Shown piece by piece: positions 37,998 to 46,512 of a DNA stretch of 64,000 nt. The DNA is from Belliella aquatica (GTDB lineage: Bacteria; Bacteroidota; Bacteroidia; Cytophagales; Cyclobacteriaceae), in the NCBI RefSeq assembly GCF_014637795.1, contig NZ_BMFD01000008.1, positions 117,303 through 181,302 on the forward strand, given 5' to 3'. The first letter of the stretch is position 1. The number at the start of each line of letters is the position of its first letter. The notes beneath the pieces are model-generated. The model was not told where the DNA came from and did not search any database. It saw only the letters and a list, made by a program, of their open reading frames with translations. The translations under genes were made by a program, and so were the position numbers.

Positions 37998-38602
37998 ATA
38001 CTTAAGTTAATTCATTTGTAATAAGTTCATTTTTGTGGATAGAAATGAAATAAGAGAAAATTAGAATCAAGAAACAAGACTCAAGATTCGAAAGAGTTTA
38101 AGATATTTGGCTAAAGACTCTGAACTTGACTCTACATTTTCATAGATGGGCTAAAGCACTATCCCAATTGAAAATCTTACAATAGCTTGACCTCTCATAA
38201 ATTTTAAAATCTTTTAATCTCACAATCTCAAGTGCTTTCCCATTTGAAATTAATGTTTCTTTTGAAATTTGATCAGAAATTACCTCCTGCTTTAGCTGGA
38301 GGATTAATAATTGTCCATTTCGAATGGGGCTTTAGCCAAAATTTGTTTGCAGAACCCAGATTCTATTAAGAAAGTGTTTAATCTAAATTCTCTTGAAATG
38401 GTTGAGAATCCATGCGTCAATCATATTTCCAATTTTAAAAGAAAAAGATTTGGCTAAAGCCTCTATACATTAATCAATATTTTCATTGATGGGCTAAAGC
38501 ACCCACCAAATTGGAAATCCACTAATATTTCTACCTTTTCCAAATCTTACAATTTTTCAATCTTACAATCCGCCACAGCGACCAAGTTCTTCCAACCCAT
38601 TA
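37998..38602. repeat. Repeat-rich spacer between trxA and dnaE
   Basis: There is no gene in about 600 bases. It contains: four heptads of form nAGAnnn (38062-38089); a pair of about 72-75-bp imperfect repeats with TTTGGCTAAAG at one end and GGGCTAAAGCA inside (38102-38176 and 38448-38519); inverted relatives GGGGCTTTAGCC near 38325 and CCTCC-tgctttagct-GGAGG near 38283; and octamers AATCTnnn at 38208-38231 and AATCTTAC-type at 38543-38574. Such spacers are typical of extragenic repeat accumulation. Confidence 0.75.
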
Positions 38603-41600
38603 TTAAATAATCTGATACACCACCTCCGGCAGCTGTCCCAATTCTTGAATCATTTCGTTTGACGGATCAACTTTGAATTTTGTGGACATCAAATCAAGGG
38701 TGATATTTTCTTTACTGTCAATTACATTGATATACAACTTCGCTTCACCTTTATACTTAGCAGTGATCTTCTCTAATTTTTCCATCAGATCCAAACTCAA
38801 GTCATCTAGATCAATATTTACCCGAAGACCTTTGATCATTTTACCTCGAATCTCATCCAACAAGGTGATGTTATTGATTTTGAACTCAAATTCATTTTCC
38901 TTCCACTTATTTGGATTCACTGAGCCTGTGATATACAAGAACCAACCCGTCATGAAATATTCCTTGAACCTCACATAATCATCACCAAAAATAAAGAAAG
39001 TGTGTGCCCCATGATAATCTTCTAAAGTCAAGGTCCCAAAAGGCTTACCCGTTTTGGTTGTCCGATGTGCAAAGCTTGATACAGAACCTGCTGTTTTGAT
39101 ATCACTCTTCGTTTTGAGAACATCCATATTTGAAAATTCTGGCAGGGGCGTATTGGTAAACGATTCAATTTCCACCCTAAATTGATCCAAAGGATGCCCT
39201 GAGATATAAAGTCCTACTACTTCCTTTTCAATATTCAGTTGCTGCAATTGACTGAACGGCTCTATTGGAGTAAAACTTGGCAAAGGTACTTCCATACCTG
39301 TCCCTCCGCCAAACAAACTTACCTGTGAGCTGTCTGCTTCTTGCTGTACTTTCTGCGCGTACTTCACCGCCTTTTCAAGTACTGTACCATCATTATCCAC
39401 TGACTCCAAATACTGCCTTCTGTGATGCTCAGGAAAGCAGTCAAATCCTCCCGCCATAGCAAGAGATTCTAGCGTCTTCTTATTAACAGCCTTGGAATTC
39501 ACCCTTTTTGTGAAATCAAAAATATTTTGATAAGGTCCCGCCTTTTCTCTTTCTTCAATGATAGACTGCACAGCGGCAGCACCTGATCCTTTGACAGCAG
39601 CCAATCCAAAGCGAATTTTTCCTTCTTGATTTACAGTAAAGCCACTTTTGGATTCATTGACATCAGGACCCAAAACAGCTATTCCCATTCGCTTGCATTC
39701 CTCCATAAAGAAAGTCACCTGCGAAATATCATTCATGTTGTTACTCAACACAGAAGCCATGTATTCTGCAGGATAATGCGCCTTGAGATACGCCGTCTGA
39801 TAAGCAATCCAGGCATAGCAAGTCGAGTGGGATTTGTTGAATGCATAGGAGGCGAAAGCTTCCCAGTCAGTCCAGATTTTAGCAAGTTTTTTTGCATCGT
39901 GACCTTTTGCGGCTGCTTGCTCGACAAATTTTGGTTTCATTTTATCCAAAACGTCCTTCTGCTTTTTACCCATGGCCTTTCTCAAAACATCAGCCTCACC
40001 TTTGGTGAAATCTGCTAATTTTTGAGAAAGGAGCATCACTTGCTCCTGATACACGGTAATCCCATAAGTCTCCTCGAGGAATTCCTTCATATCATCCAAG
40101 TCATAGGAAATCTGCTCTGTCCCATGCTTTCTCTTGATAAATGACGGGATATAGGCCAAAGGTCCTGGTCTATAAAGCGCATTCATGGCAATCAAATCAG
40201 CAAAAACAGTTGGTTTCAATTCCCGCATGTATTTCTGCATTCCAGCAGATTCATATTGAAATATCCCGACTGTTTCACCTCTTTGGAAAAGCTCGTAAGT
40301 CTTCACATCATCGATCGGGAAATTATCTGGATCAAGAAGAATCCCATGTCTTTCTTTGACAATCTTCACAGCATCTTTGATCAAAGTCAGGGTCTTTAAA
40401 CCCAAGAAATCCATCTTGAGTAGACCTGCACTTTCTACCACGGAATTGTCAAATTGGGTACAAACCAAATCCGAATCTTTGGCCAAAGCCACTGGTACAA
40501 AATTGGTAATATCATCTGGTGTGATAATCACCCCACAAGCATGAATACCAAGGTTTCTCACAGAACCTTCAAGCATAGTCGCTTGATTGATTGTCTTTGA
40601 GGTTTCGTCTTGACCTTTGGAGATTCGGATTAGCTCGTCTGCCTTTCCAATATCTTCATTATTATTTTTCAGCTTATCAGAGAGCTTTGCCCTGTCTTTT
40701 GCGAGCGCAAAAAGTGCTTTCAATTTGATATCTGGAACGAGCTTCGCAAGTCTATCCGCTTCTGAAAGCGGCAGGTTCAAGACTCTCGCTGTATCTCGGA
40801 TGGCAGATTTGGCAGCCATCGTACCATAAGTAATGATTTGCGCTACTTGCTTTGAACCGTATTTCTTGATTACATAATCTATCACACTTTGACGACCTTC
40901 GTCATCAAAGTCAATATCAATATCGGGAAGTGAAACGCGATCAGGATTTAGGAATCTCTCAAAAAGGAGGTTGTAAGCGATCGGATCTACATTGGTAATA
41001 CCGGTGCAATAAGCCACTGCTGAACCCGCTGCCGAACCCCTACCTGGACCAACAGAAACGCCCATGTCTCTTGCAGCTCTGATGAAATCTTGAACAATCA
41101 AAAAGTAACCAGGATAACCCGTATTTTCAATTGTCGCCAATTCAAAATCTAGTCGTTCTCTGATTTCATCCGTAAGTTCGGGATATCTTTTTTTGGCTCC
41201 CTCGTAGGTCAAATGTCTCAGGTAAGCATTCTCTCCCCTCTTTTTACCATCTTCTTCGTCTCGAGGGTCTTTGAACTCTTCTGGAATATCGAATTTTGGA
41301 AGCAGTACTTCTCTTGCGAGTTTATAGGTTTCGATTTTCTCTACAATCTCGTTAGTACAAGCAATGGCTTCTGGAAGGTCAGCAAAAAGCTTCTTCATCT
41401 CCTCAGGGCTCTTGATGTAGAATTCATCATTTGGAAATCCATAGCGAAATTCTCTTCCGCGCTTGCCTATATATTTCTTTGGTTTCTCTACCAACTCCCC
41501 ATCTTTCACACAAAGCAAAATATCATGTGCTTTGGCATCAGATTTTTGATTGTAATAGGTATTGTTCGCCGCAAAATATTTAACACCATATTTCTTGGCC

Positions 41601-42889
41601 AATTTCAAGAGGACTTCATTGACTTTCTCTTCCTCAGGAATACCATGACGGCTCAGCTCTACATAAAAATCCTCTCCAAACTGTTCTTTCCACCAGATAA
41701 AGGCTTCTTCGGCTTGTGTCTCTCCCACATTCAGGATCAAAAAAGGAATCTCTCCCCAAAGACCTCCTGTCGTGGCAATTAGATCACTTTTATATTCTAC
41801 CAAAATATCTCTATCTATTCTCGGTAAATAATAGAAACCTTCAATGTTGGCATAGGAAGCTAATTTTGCAAGATTATGATAGCCTGCCTTATTTTTTGCT
41901 AAAAGTACAGTTTGGTAACCATCATCTTTTTGACTCTTATTCTTTCTGTCCTTGGTCAAATTGAATTCACACCCGATGATCGGCTTGATTTCTTTGGCTA
42001 ACGCTTCCTTTACAAAGTTGAATGCGGCCATCATATTACCATGATCGGTCATCGCTATAGCCGGCATCCCCATTTCTTTAGCAAGGGCAATCATCGCTGG
42101 AATTTCTGACGTGGCCTGAAGGACGGAATATTGGGTGTGTACATGAAGATGAGAAAAAGGAACTCCCACCATATCAGAAATATCTGCACTCCCAGCAGCT
42201 CTCAGCACATCTTTCGCAGCTGCCTTCTGATCGTCTTTTGCAACAACAAAATTAGCCTCTTCTAATTGAGGCTCTTCATAAATCACTTCAGAAACATCCA
42301 CACCTGATACAGGAGGTTGAACCTTCTGTGTAATCAACCCAAAGAAACATTTGGCTGTTGCCGCCACATCATAAGCTGCATCATGGGCATCTTCAAATCC
42401 AACTCCAAAAAGTTTCTTATGCAATTCGGTAAGTGTAGGCCATTTAAATTTCCCTCCTCGTCCCCCTGGTAGTGCACAGAATTCAGTTGAAATGTCCTTG
42501 GTATCCAACTCCTTCATTTGCTGAAGCTGCATTGGAACATCTTTTCTCAAAAACTCCGAGCCTACTACATTGATATCAAAACCAATATTATGACCAACCA
42601 GATACTTCGCTTTGACTACGTCTTGGTGAAAAATCTCCAAAACCTTCACTAAGTCATGCCCTTCCTTCAATGCCCTATCAGTGGAAATCCCATGGACTTT
42701 CTCCGCATTGTAAGGAATGGTAAAACCTTCTGGCTTGACGATAAAATTGTTATTGGAAATCAGCTTACCCTTGGCATCATGAAGCTGCCAAGCAAGTTGG
42801 ACCAGTCGGGGCCAGTTGTCATCAGCAGACATTGGAGCATCATAACTCCTTGGTAATCCTGTGGTCTCTGTATCAAAAATAATGTACAT
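38603..42889 (-). CDS. dnaE: DNA polymerase III alpha subunit with N-terminal 3'-5' exonuclease
   Basis: The replicative polymerase, 1428 residues, about 230 longer than ordinary DnaE. Residues 1-190 are a DnaQ-like DEDDh exonuclease with all five key residues: Asp6 and Glu8 (FDTET), Asp105 (GHNIGFD), His169 and Asp174. A linker follows, then the PHP domain (HLHVHTQYS at 247-255), the polymerase palm (GPGRGSAAGS, and PDIDIDFDD with catalytic aspartates), and a C-terminal OB fold (SSFAHRTTKTGKPFGTLTLED). Polymerase and proofreader are therefore one chain. The start ATG at 42889 has AAGGAG seven bases upstream. It stands alone between repeat-rich spacers. Confidence 0.95.
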   Translation of the reverse strand: MYIIFDTETTGLPRSYDAPMSADDNWPRLVQLAWQLHDAKGKLISNNNFIVKPEGFTIPYNAEKVHGISTDRALKEGHDLVKVLEIFHQDVVKAKYLVGHNIGFDINVVGSEFLRKDVPMQLQQMKELDTKDISTEFCALPGGRGGKFKWPTLTELHKKLFGVGFEDAHDAAYDVAATAKCFFGLITQKVQPPVSGVDVSEVIYEEPQLEEANFVVAKDDQKAAAKDVLRAAGSADISDMVGVPFSHLHVHTQYSVLQATSEIPAMIALAKEMGMPAIAMTDHGNMMAAFNFVKEALAKEIKPIIGCEFNLTKDRKNKSQKDDGYQTVLLAKNKAGYHNLAKLASYANIEGFYYLPRIDRDILVEYKSDLIATTGGLWGEIPFLILNVGETQAEEAFIWWKEQFGEDFYVELSRHGIPEEEKVNEVLLKLAKKYGVKYFAANNTYYNQKSDAKAHDILLCVKDGELVEKPKKYIGKRGREFRYGFPNDEFYIKSPEEMKKLFADLPEAIACTNEIVEKIETYKLAREVLLPKFDIPEEFKDPRDEEDGKKRGENAYLRHLTYEGAKKRYPELTDEIRERLDFELATIENTGYPGYFLIVQDFIRAARDMGVSVGPGRGSAAGSAVAYCTGITNVDPIAYNLLFERFLNPDRVSLPDIDIDFDDEGRQSVIDYVIKKYGSKQVAQIITYGTMAAKSAIRDTARVLNLPLSEADRLAKLVPDIKLKALFALAKDRAKLSDKLKNNNEDIGKADELIRISKGQDETSKTINQATMLEGSVRNLGIHACGVIITPDDITNFVPVALAKDSDLVCTQFDNSVVESAGLLKMDFLGLKTLTLIKDAVKIVKERHGILLDPDNFPIDDVKTYELFQRGETVGIFQYESAGMQKYMRELKPTVFADLIAMNALYRPGPLAYIPSFIKRKHGTEQISYDLDDMKEFLEETYGITVYQEQVMLLSQKLADFTKGEADVLRKAMGKKQKDVLDKMKPKFVEQAAAKGHDAKKLAKIWTDWEAFASYAFNKSHSTCYAWIAYQTAYLKAHYPAEYMASVLSNNMNDISQVTFFMEECKRMGIAVLGPDVNESKSGFTVNQEGKIRFGLAAVKGSGAAAVQSIIEEREKAGPYQNIFDFTKRVNSKAVNKKTLESLAMAGGFDCFPEHHRRQYLESVDNDGTVLEKAVKYAQKVQQEADSSQVSLFGGGTGMEVPLPSFTPIEPFSQLQQLNIEKEVVGLYISGHPLDQFRVEIESFTNTPLPEFSNMDVLKTKSDIKTAGSVSSFAHRTTKTGKPFGTLTLEDYHGAHTFFIFGDDYVRFKEYFMTGWFLYITGSVNPNKWKENEFEFKINNITLLDEIRGKMIKGLRVNIDLDDLSLDLMEKLEKITAKYKGEAKLYINVIDSKENITLDLMSTKFKVDPSNEMIQELGQLPEVVYQII

Positions 42890-43227
42890 AAATACTCCTT
42901 GAATTTGGGGAGTCTAAATTAACAAACATCTGAGGATGCAGACAAATTAGTGGGGCAAATTGTCAGGAAAAAGTTCTCTTGGCCGTGGTGGCGGATTAGA
43001 CAAAAAAAGAAGCAAGAGATAAGAAATAAGATTCAAGACACCTTGAATATAAAATCATCAATGAGTAAAATCGGATAAAGAGTTCTTTTTTTCCAAATCA
43101 AAGCATGCTCTGATATATATTTTTTTTGGATTTATGCCCTCCAACCTAACAAGATCAGAAAGGCTAAATTCTTGCTTCTTGGTTCTTTCATCTCGTATCT
43201 TACGTCTCATTTCTAACGTCTAGCCCC
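42890..43227. repeat. Spacer upstream of dnaE with heptad repeats
   Basis: There is no gene in 338 bases. Two tracts of 7-bp periodic, otherwise degenerate repeats occur. Five AAGAnnn heptads are at 43007-43041. Eight NNNTCTN heptads are at 43167-43222, which are NAGANNN on the minus strand and begin 5 bases past the purine phosphorylase stop. The dnaE Shine-Dalgarno AAGGAG lies at 42896-42901; no TAnnTTTG promoter for dnaE was found. Confidence 0.75.
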
Positions 43228-44064
43228 TCACATCTTCCCAATCAATTCCTTAATGATTAGCGACATTTTTGGTTCGGCGATGGCGGCGGCGGCAAGTACT
43301 TCAGCAATACTGATTTTTTTAATATTTCCTGGGGAGCAAAGATCCGTAATGGCAGAAATTGCAAAGACTTTCATATCCATGTGTCGGGCTACAATCACTT
43401 CAGGAATGGTACTCATCCCAACCGCATCTGCACCAATCGTTCTAAGATAGCCATATTCGGCTTTGGTCTCTAAATTTGGACCTTGTACACCTGCGTAAAT
43501 CCCTTGATTGATTTCAATATTATTATTTTCCGCTATTTCACAAGCTTCGGCGACCAAATCTAGGGCATACGGTTCGCTCATATCTGGGAATCTTACACCC
43601 ATAGAATCCAAATTTTTACCTCTCAAAGGATTCTCTGGAAACAAATCAATATGATCATTAAGGATCATCAAACCACCGATTTTATAATCAGGATGAAGGC
43701 CTCCACCTGCATTTGAAACAAAAAGATTTTGGACTCCTAAAGATTTCAAAACACGAACAGGAAAAGTCACTTCCTTCATAGAGTATCCTTCATAGTAATG
43801 AAATCTCCCTTGCATGGCAATCACGGTTTTACCAGAAAGTGTACCAATGATCAGTTTCCCACTATGACTCTCTACTGTAGAAACAGGGAAAAATGGAATA
43901 CCTTCATAAGAGATTTCATGTTTAATTTCAATCTGATTGATCAATTGCCCTAGTCCGGTTCCAAGTATTATTCCTATTTGAATTTCTCCATTGAATATAT
44001 TTTGAATGTGTTCTTTTGCATGTTTGATTTGCTCTAGATAGTCAATTTCTGGTTCTTGGCGCAT
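43228..44064 (-). CDS. Purine-nucleoside phosphorylase (trimeric type)
   Basis: Splits inosine and guanosine with phosphate into base and ribose 1-phosphate. It has 278 residues of the trimeric PNP family. Phosphate-binding residues are in GTGLG, VESHSGKL and QGRFHYYEGYS. The segment LFVSNAGGGLHPDYKIGGLMI and the base-site MSTIPEVIVARH follow the family pattern; the more usual NAAGG is NAGGG here. It is a single gene divergent from the FMN reductase gene. It fits with the adenine deaminase at 26.6 kb in purine salvage. Confidence 0.93.
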   Translation of the reverse strand: MRQEPEIDYLEQIKHAKEHIQNIFNGEIQIGIILGTGLGQLINQIEIKHEISYEGIPFFPVSTVESHSGKLIIGTLSGKTVIAMQGRFHYYEGYSMKEVTFPVRVLKSLGVQNLFVSNAGGGLHPDYKIGGLMILNDHIDLFPENPLRGKNLDSMGVRFPDMSEPYALDLVAEACEIAENNNIEINQGIYAGVQGPNLETKAEYGYLRTIGADAVGMSTIPEVIVARHMDMKVFAISAITDLCSPGNIKKISIAEVLAAAAIAEPKMSLIIKELIGKM

Positions 44065-44216
44065 GATTTTAAATTTTGGTCCAAATTACGGAAATCATTT
44101 AAATTTAGATGTATTGCAAGTACTTTTGAAAATCGAGGAAAAAGGAATTATTCAATTTCTCGAAACTTAATAGGTCTCTTCCTTGTAGTATTGCAGTTAA
44201 AAGTAAAATTCTTGAT

Positions 44217-44741
44217 ATGATAAAAATTATAGTAGGTACTAATCGTCAAAATTCAATTTCCAAAAAGATTGCAATTATCTATCAAGGAGTTCTTCAGGAG
44301 CTTGGAGAAACATCTGAAATCTTGGAGCTTGAAGACCTGCCAAATGATTTTTTATTTTCTGCCCTATACAATAACAATGGCAAAAATCCGGAATACAACG
44401 AATTTCATGAAAGGGTAAAATCAGGCGAAAAGTTTGTCTTTGTAGTCCCTGAGTACAATGGATCATTCCCAGGTATTCTAAAATCATTTATTGACGGAAT
44501 GTCCTACCCTAATGGCTTTAGGGATAAAAAATGTGCGCTTGTCGGTATTTCATCAGGAATAGGCGGTGGTGGCATCGCATTGAGCCACCTTACCGACATC
44601 TTCCACTACCTAGGAATGCATGTACTCGCCCTCAAACTTAAGTATGCAAAGATCGAGGAGAATATGTCAGATAACCTGCTCACCAACAGGCTGTACATGG
44701 AATTGCTTCGTTCCCAGGCTGAAATGTTGATTAAGTTTTAA
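44217..44741 (+). CDS. NADPH-dependent FMN reductase-like protein
   Basis: A flavodoxin-fold oxidoreductase of 174 residues. The FMN phosphate-binding loop GTNRQNSISKKIA is near the N-terminus, and VVPEYNGSFPGILKSFIDG (about residues 81-99) is the family signature. Substrates of such enzymes include FMN, quinones and azo compounds; none can be chosen from the sequence. Its stop codon is 3 bases from the convergent ftsZ stop, and both ends lie within one perfect palindrome. Confidence 0.88.
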   Translation: MIKIIVGTNRQNSISKKIAIIYQGVLQELGETSEILELEDLPNDFLFSALYNNNGKNPEYNEFHERVKSGEKFVFVVPEYNGSFPGILKSFIDGMSYPNGFRDKKCALVGISSGIGGGGIALSHLTDIFHYLGMHVLALKLKYAKIEENMSDNLLTNRLYMELLRSQAEMLIKF

Positions 44742-44756
44742 AACTTAATCAACATT
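44723..44756. terminator. 34-bp perfect palindrome spanning both gene ends
   Basis: Arms 44723-44739 and 44740-44756 are exact reverse complements (half-site AATGTTGATTAAGTTTT). It holds the last six codons of the FMN reductase gene on one strand and the last four of ftsZ on the other. It could fold in either transcript and act as a shared 3' end, though no T-run follows it on either side. Confidence 0.7.
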
Positions 44757-46409
44757 GTCATGCAGAAATCTATTGTTTTTCAAGAATTCATTGTCATCAG
44801 TCAAATTGAATCTTGAAATGCTTCTTTCAGAACTATGCTGCACATCATTTAACTTGATTTGCTTTCTGACATAAGCAGGAGTCTCCAATTTATCCTTGAA
44901 TTCCTCTGGATTCTGATTGTAGCTCTTGATGCTTTTTAGCTTTTCAAATCGCTCGTGCGCTCTTTGTATTGCCTTTTGCTTCAATTGCTCGTAATAATCA
45001 TTGCTATATGTTGGATTTTCAACTTGCTTTTCCTCAACAGGTGCTTTAGCAGTAGGTATCTCTTCTTCATCTTCTAAGGTGAACACCTTTTTATTTGATT
45101 CAGAACCATTTGCAATTTCAAACTCGAATTCAACTTCTTCCTTCTGATCAACTTCCACTTGCTTTGGAGCCTCTTCTCTTTTTGGCTCTTGTGCTTTAGA
45201 AGCTTCTACAGAAGTTTTGCTTTCTGTCGCCGTAGGAAAAAGTGGCTTTTGGAAAGTGAATGTATAAGTCTGACCAGATTCAGCTGCTGCCTCTTCCTCT
45301 ACTTGTGAAGTTTTTCCTGACTCTAAGTGAATCACTTTTTTCACAGGCTCAGCTTCTTCTGTTACTTCAATCGCCTTTTTCTCAGATTTCACTTCTGATG
45401 CTTCTCCTGAAACAAGGGTAGTCAACCTGTCCATTTCAAAACCTGTGGCGATAACCGTCACACGAATACCTTTGCCCAAGTCAGGATCGATGCCTTGACC
45501 GAAGATTACTTCTGCCTCATCGCCTGCTCTCTCTTGGATGTATTCAGTGATTTCACTCAATTCGTCCATAGACAATTCATCGTCTTCACCAGACATGATT
45601 GAAAGCAAAATTTTCTGTGCTCCCTTGATATCCACATTATTCAACAATGGTGAAGCAATTGCTTTTTCAGCTGCTTTGATAGCTCTACCTTCACCCTCTT
45701 CCGTCGCTGAACCCATTACTGCTGCTCCAGCATTTTTCATCACTGTTTTCACATCTTCAAAGTCCACGTTGACATCCTGGTGAACAGTGATGATTTCAGC
45801 GATAGATTTTGCAGCTGTAGAAAGGATATTATCTGCTTTTGCAAAAGCGGATCTGATGGCTAAGTTGCCATAGATTTCTCTTAGCTTGTCATTTAGAATG
45901 ACCAATACAGTATCACAATTGTCTCTCAAAGCTTCTATACCAAGCTGAGCGGAATTCATTTTCTTTTTCCCTTCGAAAATAAAAGGTGCTGTAACAATAC
46001 CAACTGTAAGAATGTCAAGATCTTTGGCGATTTTGGCAATCACGGGAGCTGCTCCTGTTCCCGTACCTCCACCCATACCGGCTGTGATGAATACCATTTT
46101 GGTATTGTCCGATAAAAGTTCTCTAATCTCTTCTTTACTTTCCAAGGCAGCATTTCTGCCTTTTTCAGGATTTGCTCCTGCTCCAAGTCCTTCGGTAAGG
46201 TTAGCACCCAACTGAAGTCTCAAAGGAACCGGGCTACTTTTTAAAGCTTGTGCGTCGGTATTGACTACAACAAACTCCACATCCTTGATTCCTTGACTGT
46301 ACATGTGGTTCACCGCATTAGAACCACCTCCTCCAACACCTATCACCTTGATGATAGATTTGTGATTTTTTGGAAGATCAAATTTGTAATCTTTCATGTT
46401 ATCTGACAT
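44745..46409 (-). CDS. ftsZ: Cell division protein FtsZ
   Basis: The tubulin-like GTPase of the division ring. It has 554 residues from the ATG at 46409 (MSDNMKDYKFDLP); a longer frame to 46484 has no family support. The tubulin signature GGGTGTGAAP is at about residue 113. The GTPase core ends near residue 325, followed by a long acidic linker of roughly 165 residues. The conserved partner-binding peptide TPAYVRKQIKL is followed by a further tail of about 35 residues (SERSISRFNL...), so the peptide is not at the extreme C-terminus. It is last gene of the dcw cluster. Confidence 0.97.
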   Translation of the reverse strand: MSDNMKDYKFDLPKNHKSIIKVIGVGGGGSNAVNHMYSQGIKDVEFVVVNTDAQALKSSPVPLRLQLGANLTEGLGAGANPEKGRNAALESKEEIRELLSDNTKMVFITAGMGGGTGTGAAPVIAKIAKDLDILTVGIVTAPFIFEGKKKMNSAQLGIEALRDNCDTVLVILNDKLREIYGNLAIRSAFAKADNILSTAAKSIAEIITVHQDVNVDFEDVKTVMKNAGAAVMGSATEEGEGRAIKAAEKAIASPLLNNVDIKGAQKILLSIMSGEDDELSMDELSEITEYIQERAGDEAEVIFGQGIDPDLGKGIRVTVIATGFEMDRLTTLVSGEASEVKSEKKAIEVTEEAEPVKKVIHLESGKTSQVEEEAAAESGQTYTFTFQKPLFPTATESKTSVEASKAQEPKREEAPKQVEVDQKEEVEFEFEIANGSESNKKVFTLEDEEEIPTAKAPVEEKQVENPTYSNDYYEQLKQKAIQRAHERFEKLKSIKSYNQNPEEFKDKLETPAYVRKQIKLNDVQHSSERSISRFNLTDDNEFLKNNRFLHDNVD

Positions 46410-46446
46410 TTTAAATTTATTTTGGTGAACTAGTTTTTCATATATT

Positions 46447-46460
46447 TTTAAGCGCTTAAA
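46447..46460. other. Palindrome between ftsA and ftsZ
   Basis: TTTAAGCGCTTAAA is a perfect 14-bp palindrome in the 103-bp ftsA-ftsZ gap, 37 bases upstream of the ftsZ ATG. It could be a protein-binding site or a small hairpin in the ftsZ leader; its role is unknown. Confidence 0.4.
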
Positions 46461-46512
46461 GGAAGGGGAAATGAAAGACAGCATCTCTCAACTCCCCTAT
46501 TATCGATAAGCC

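Noticed and set aside
41213..41782. 189-codon open frame antisense to dnaE
   Set aside because: It lies fully within the conserved dnaE coding region on the other strand and has no domain or promoter.
46410..46484. 25-residue N-terminal extension of FtsZ
   Set aside because: No FtsZ family support; it spans the ftsA-ftsZ gap including a palindrome.
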